Shown one piece after another: positions 5,730 to 6,173 of a DNA stretch of 6,173 bases. Each line of letters opens with the position of its first letter. The first letter of the stretch is position 1. The DNA comes from Deltaproteobacteria bacterium (lineage in GTDB: Bacteria > Desulfobacterota > Desulfobacteria > Desulfobacterales > JAUVVS01), in NCBI GenBank assembly GCA_030604545.1, contig JAUVVS010000136.1, positions 1-6,173 on the forward strand, in the 5' to 3' direction. The notes beneath the pieces are model-generated. The model saw nothing but the letters and a program-made list of their open reading frames with translations. It did not search any database and was not told the DNA's origin. The translations under genes and the position numbers were made by a program.

Positions 5730-5862
5730 GCGCTCGCTGCTGCAGTTCATGGGACATGAATGTATCATAAGCACTCAACGATATGCTAAGGTTTCAAATA
5801 CGAAGGTAAAACGTGATTATTTCAAAGCGATGGAATTGGTTATGGCAAGAACTGATCGTTAG
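5707..5862 (+). pseudogene. C-terminal remnant of a tyrosine recombinase/integrase
   Basis: The frame is open for 51 codons, from just after a stop at 5704-5706 to TAG at 5860-5862. From about 5737 it reads LLQFMGHECIISTQRYAKV and continues to a Lys/Arg-rich end. This is the C-terminal signature of phage-type and Xer-type integrases: GH supplies the conserved third-box His (5755-5757), and TQRYAKV supplies the nucleophile Tyr (codon 5782-5784). Everything upstream is missing, including the catalytic Arg and the HxxR box. In its place, codons 5707-5736 are REP-like hairpin sequence. The fragment therefore cannot be an active recombinase and looks like a relic of a mobile element. The homology call rests on a short but characteristic motif, and the exact upstream breakpoint is uncertain. 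Confidence 0.75.
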
Positions 5863-5875
5863 ATTGTCTTACATC

Positions 5876-5911
5876 AAATGGGTAGGGTCAATCCGGATCC
5901 TGCCCATTTTT
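5876..5911 (+). terminator. Rho-independent terminator after the integrase remnant
   Basis: ATGGGTAGGGTC (5878-5889) pairs along its full 12-nt length, including two G-U pairs, with GATCCTGCCCAT (5896-5907). The loop is 6 nt and a T run continues to 5911. Two A residues before the stem can extend the pairing. It lies 13 nt after the TAG of the integrase remnant and was most likely that gene's terminator. On the opposite strand the T run is only three bases, so it probably works mainly on the + strand. Confidence 0.8.
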
Positions 5912-5979
5912 CACATACAACATATAGCTTGCCATTATTCACACTATCAATAAAACGACTGCATTACAGATATCATAAA

Positions 5980-6005
5980 TGACGGCTGTCAAGTCAAGTC
6001 CGTCC
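5980..6005 (-). terminator. weak possible terminator of the YIP1-type gene
   Basis: GACGG (5981-5985) and CCGTC (6000-6004) could form a 5-bp stem with a 14-nt loop just downstream, on the - strand, of the membrane-protein stop codon at 6014-6016. The bases after it on that strand are ATTTAT, not a clean T run. Position and pairing are suggestive only. The rest of 5912-6013 shows nothing else. Confidence 0.2.
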
Positions 6006-6013
6006 TGTCACAA

Positions 6014-6173
6014 TTAAACGGGCCTTGAATAACCGCCTCCTAAAACCGTAAACAAAATCATAAGAATTATCACTTGAATGACCCAACCAATCATACAGAC
6101 GCCTACTGCTCGTAATGTGCTCTGATAATCTAGAGCTTGCCTTACAGCAATAACCATGGCCACTAACATCCAA
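6014..6173 (-). CDS. YIP1-family-like membrane protein, C-terminal part
   Basis: The frame is open from the window edge to TAA at 6014-6016 and gives 52 residues; the start lies outside the window. The sequence begins WMLVAMVIAVRQALD and continues into a very hydrophobic segment (about residues 23-44, GVCMIGW...LMILFTVL), ending GGGYSRPV. The W-x-L-x-A-x-VIAVRQALD motif followed by a last transmembrane helix resembles the C-terminus of bacterial YIP1-domain membrane proteins. In bacteria these are multi-pass inner-membrane proteins of poorly known function. Two hydrophobic stretches separated by a polar turn (RQALDYQSTLR) fit two membrane helices. Family assignment is from a short stretch and therefore moderate; that it is a real membrane-protein C-terminus seems likely. 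Confidence 0.65.
   Translation of the reverse strand, partial: WMLVAMVIAVRQALDYQSTLRAVGVCMIGWVIQVIILMILFTVLGGGYSRPV

Noticed and set aside
5556..5759. 67-codon open frame on the + strand
   Set aside because: No ribosome site, runs through both hairpins, and is out of frame with the recognisable integrase motif that overlaps its end.
5443..5778. 111-codon open frame on the - strand across the hairpin region
   Set aside because: It runs through both REP-like hairpins and antisense to the integrase relic, has no ribosome site and shows no family motif; composition looks like translated repeat.

Overview
The window is AT-rich bacterial chromosomal DNA. It reads as housekeeping genes followed by a repeat-rich accessory stretch. 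Gene content (cvpA, full-length two-domain mazG, hisH, hisF, a long TPR-type protein, a YIP1-type membrane protein) and the style of the intergenic repeats suggest a Gram-negative environmental bacterium. My best guess is a Desulfobacterota (Deltaproteobacteria) member of the Desulfobacterales kind. That is inference from family resemblance; nothing here is a taxonomic marker.

Layout. Positions 1-350 are a very AT-rich, gene-free leader with a possible promoter. From 351 to 3326 four genes run on the + strand. A CvpA-family membrane protein overlaps mazG by 16 nt, and mazG starts at a TTG codon. Then come hisH and hisF, the two subunits of imidazole glycerol phosphate synthase. hisH and hisF are each preceded by a copy of a degenerate 7-bp-period inverted repeat that runs almost to the start codon, and neither has a recognisable Shine-Dalgarno. 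A GC-richer hairpin lies between hisH and the second repeat copy.

From 5376 back to 3346, on the - strand and convergent with hisF (19 bp between stops), lies a 676-residue protein made almost entirely of 34-residue TPR-like helical repeats. I count 20 repeat anchors, at almost perfect 34-residue spacing. All ten cysteines of the protein sit at the same position of the repeat, which is the most unusual protein-level signal in the window.

Positions 5377-6013 hold no intact gene. They contain several hairpins, two 23-bp REP-like copies whose single stem difference is compensatory, a 5'-truncated tyrosine recombinase (integrase) remnant that still carries the His and Tyr of the active site, and a strong Rho-independent terminator after it. 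The window closes with the C-terminal 52 residues of a - strand membrane protein resembling the YIP1 family.

How the genes work together: HisH makes ammonia from glutamine and HisF uses it to form IGP and AICAR, linking histidine and purine synthesis. MazG removes non-canonical or excess NTPs, and CvpA is an envelope protein. The TPR protein looks like a cytosolic scaffold of unknown role. I found no convincing defence system, CRISPR array, tRNA or rRNA.
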